Shown here: piece by piece, positions 39,796 through 41,419 of the stretch
Layout of the letters: the number at the start of each line of letters is the position of its first letter
How positions within the stretch are numbered: position 1 is the first letter of the stretch
Source of the DNA: a bacterium
Lineage (GTDB): Bacteria; Sysuimicrobiota; Sysuimicrobiia; Sysuimicrobiales; Segetimicrobiaceae
Assembly: GCA_035945995.1 (NCBI GenBank)
Contig: DASYZR010000056.1
Span: 1 to 41,419, forward strand
Direction: 5' to 3'
Length of the DNA stretch: 41,419 nt
The notes under the pieces: model-generated
Databases searched by the model: none
What the model saw: only the letters and a program-made list of their open reading frames with translations
What the model was told of the DNA's origin: nothing
Made by a program: the position numbers and the translations under genes

Positions 39796-40596
39796 CTACG
39801 CCGGGGGGGACGACGCGGCGGTCCGCGGCGACGGGGGGCGGATGAAAATGCGGCAGAGGATGATGCTGAATTCGTACAGCAGCGCCATCGGAATCGCGAC
39901 CAGCAGCATCGTCACCGGGCTCCAATCCGGGGTCCCGAAGACGGCGATCGCGGCGATGATCATGTAGGCGATGCGCCACTCCCGCCGGAGGGTCTGCGGA
40001 CTGACCAGGCCGAGCATCGCGAGCGAGAGGATGACGAGCGGCGTCTCGAACGTCGCGCCGACGATCAGCAGGAAAAATAGGACGTACGAGATGTAGGCGT
40101 TCGCGGTAAGCAGCATGTTGAACTGGCCGCGGCCCTGCTGCAGCAGCCAGTGCGTGCTGATCGGCATGACGAAGCGGTACCCGAAGATGATCCCGATCGC
40201 GAAGAGGAGGCCGGCGAGCAGCGCGAGCGGCACGGTCCGCCGGCGCTCCCGATCGGTCAGCGCCGGCGCGATGAACGCATAGACCTGGTACATGATCCAC
40301 GGCATGCTGACCGCGAGCCCGAAGAGGAAGGCCACTTTGACCTTGACGAGAAACGGCTCCAACACGGTCAGGGTCGTCAGCTTCATCCCGCCGGTCGGTC
40401 GCAGCAGCAGGGCAAGCAACGGATCCACGAAGACGAAGCCGCCGAGGGTCGCGATGAGGAGGCCGAGAACGGCACGGGTGAGGTGAACCCGGAGCTCCTC
40501 CAGATGCTCGACGAGCGTCATGGGCGTGTCGCGCGGGGTGTCGGATCGCTCGTCCATCATCGCACCTAAGTCTTCGCCGCGGGAGCCCGCGCTCAT
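39796..40596 (-). CDS. tatC: Sec-independent protein translocase TatC
   Basis: A 266-residue membrane protein with six helices, the receptor for twin-arginine signal peptides. The N-terminal signature TLVEHLEELRVHLTRA and the FVFVDPLLALLLRP, ETPLVILSLAMLGLVSP and TPDWSPVTMLLVAIPMALLYE segments are diagnostic. ATG 40596 overlaps the stop of the deacetylase as ATGA with AGGA upstream; ATG 40560 or 40557, behind AGGTG, would give a more usual length. No TatA or TatB lies next to it in the window. Confidence 0.93.
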   Translation of the reverse strand: MSAGSRGEDLGAMMDERSDTPRDTPMTLVEHLEELRVHLTRAVLGLLIATLGGFVFVDPLLALLLRPTGGMKLTTLTVLEPFLVKVKVAFLFGLAVSMPWIMYQVYAFIAPALTDRERRRTVPLALLAGLLFAIGIIFGYRFVMPISTHWLLQQGRGQFNMLLTANAYISYVLFFLLIVGATFETPLVILSLAMLGLVSPQTLRREWRIAYMIIAAIAVFGTPDWSPVTMLLVAIPMALLYEFSIILCRIFIRPPSPRTAASSPPA

Positions 40597-41419
40597 TCGG
40601 CGTCCTGCGCGAGCTGGGAGACAGTCACGAGCGCATACCCGCGCCGCCGCAGTTCGGCGATGATGGCCGGCAACGCCCGCACGGTGTTCAGCGTGCCGTT
40701 GTGCATGAGGACGACGGCGCCGGGCTCGGCGCGCGCGAGCACCCGCTCGACGAGAATCTTCGCCGGCGGGAGCGCCCAATCGCCGGAGTTTTCGGTCCAC
40801 ATGGCGAGGCCGAGGCCGAGCCGCTGCGATTCCTCCGCGACCGCCGCCGTGTAGTCGCCGCCGGGCGGCCGGAACCAGCGGGCGGGCCGGCCGGCCGCGC
40901 GGTCGATCACGGCCGCCGCGCTGGCGATCTCGCTGGCGGCAACGCCCGGGTCCACGGTTGTCATGTTCGGATGATGAAACGTGTGGTCGCCCACCTCGTG
41001 CCCGCCCGCCGCCATCTCCGCCAGGAGGTACGGGTACGCGCGCGCGTGCTCCCCGATCACAAAGAACGTGGCGTGCGCGCCGTACCGGCGGAGGACCGCG
41101 AGCAGGAGCGGCGTCGCGAGCGGGCTCGGCCCGTCGTCGAACGTCAGCGCGATCTCCCGGCGGCGCGGGTTGCCCCGCCACAACCGCCCGCCGCTCACCG
41201 CGCCGAACAGCAGCCCTTCGAGCCGGAGCTTGGTATCGATGATGCGCTGCGTGAGGCTGCCTTGAAACCGGTCGGCCGCCTCATACGTGCGGGCGCCCGG
41301 GAGCACGGGGCCCCGCACGCCGGGCGGGAGGTGCGGATCGTGCGCGAGCGGCGGCGCCGGGACGAGGGCGCCCTCCAGCAGCTCGGGGGCGAACCAGACG
41401 TCGCCGGCTCCGGCGAGCG
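40593..41419 (-). CDS. Polysaccharide deacetylase (NodB homology), N-terminus cut by window
   Basis: A zinc-dependent carbohydrate esterase 4 domain. The TFDDGPS aspartates, the HTFHHP metal histidines, RPPGGDYT and the late AVVLMHNGT (catalytic His) are in order. Such enzymes remove N-acetyl groups from peptidoglycan or other glycans outside the membrane. The reading frame continues past the right edge with no stop (WFAPELLEGALV and so on), so the start and any export signal are missing; GTG 41318 is only the first start codon seen. It overlaps tatC by four bases. Confidence 0.85.
   Translation of the reverse strand, partial: LAGAGDVWFAPELLEGALVPAPPLAHDPHLPPGVRGPVLPGARTYEAADRFQGSLTQRIIDTKLRLEGLLFGAVSGGRLWRGNPRRREIALTFDDGPSPLATPLLLAVLRRYGAHATFFVIGEHARAYPYLLAEMAAGGHEVGDHTFHHPNMTTVDPGVAASEIASAAAVIDRAAGRPARWFRPPGGDYTAAVAEESQRLGLGLAMWTENSGDWALPPAKILVERVLARAEPGAVVLMHNGTLNTVRALPAIIAELRRRGYALVTVSQLAQDAE

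Overview
The window is 41.4 kb of GC-rich, tightly packed bacterial chromosome. I see no rRNA, tRNA, insertion sequence, phage gene or CRISPR array. Most genes sit in short same-strand runs with ATGA, TGATG or CTGA junctions, Shine-Dalgarno sites are strong (GGAGG types), and several promoters match the housekeeping sigma consensus. A group II ECF vitamin transporter, QueT, DacF-type and HxlR genes occur together with GC-rich coding. That mix suggests an uncultured soil or sediment lineage of the Terrabacteria type (for example Armatimonadota or CSP1-3-like), but the phylum cannot be fixed from the sequence alone.

Positions 1-4230 hold the start of threonine synthase, a methyltransferase, a single-domain DEAD-box-like protein whose Walker A motif is destroyed, and a queF-queT pair for queuosine precursor reduction and uptake. 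Positions 4235-12934 (minus strand) are a nine-gene run: aldehyde dehydrogenase, M20 amidohydrolase, EcfA1, EcfA2, EcfT, a tandem GNAT protein, an ECF S component, a GatC-like small protein and an amidase. It looks like uptake plus hydrolysis and oxidation of an amide-containing compound. The same EcfAAT module probably also serves QueT.

Positions 13078-22026 hold mixed genes: an amidohydrolase, an unlisted 23-residue membrane peptide with a near-consensus promoter, a secreted DUF4189 protein, a D,D-carboxypeptidase coupled to an alcohol dehydrogenase, an EamA exporter, Ada, a 5'-truncated purine nucleoside phosphorylase, and an apparently leaderless ArsR gene coupled to an AHSA1-like gene. 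Positions 22068-26549 are a multidrug efflux unit: a divergent HxlR repressor, two matching 15-bp palindromic operators, EmrA, EmrB and a GNAT enzyme.

Positions 26338-34590 hold an AI-2E family permease, a cobalamin-binding-type protein, a methyltransferase / flavin reductase / SRPBCC cassette typical of polyketide tailoring but without its polyketide synthase, a cation diffusion facilitator with three C-terminal repeats, a FabF-like ketosynthase and a secreted protein. Positions 34611-41419 (minus strand) encode PaaK-type CoA ligase, an MFS transporter, a sulfite-oxidase-fold molybdoenzyme, an exported flavoprotein, TatC and a polysaccharide deacetylase cut by the window edge. No gene-free stretch exceeds 300 bases.
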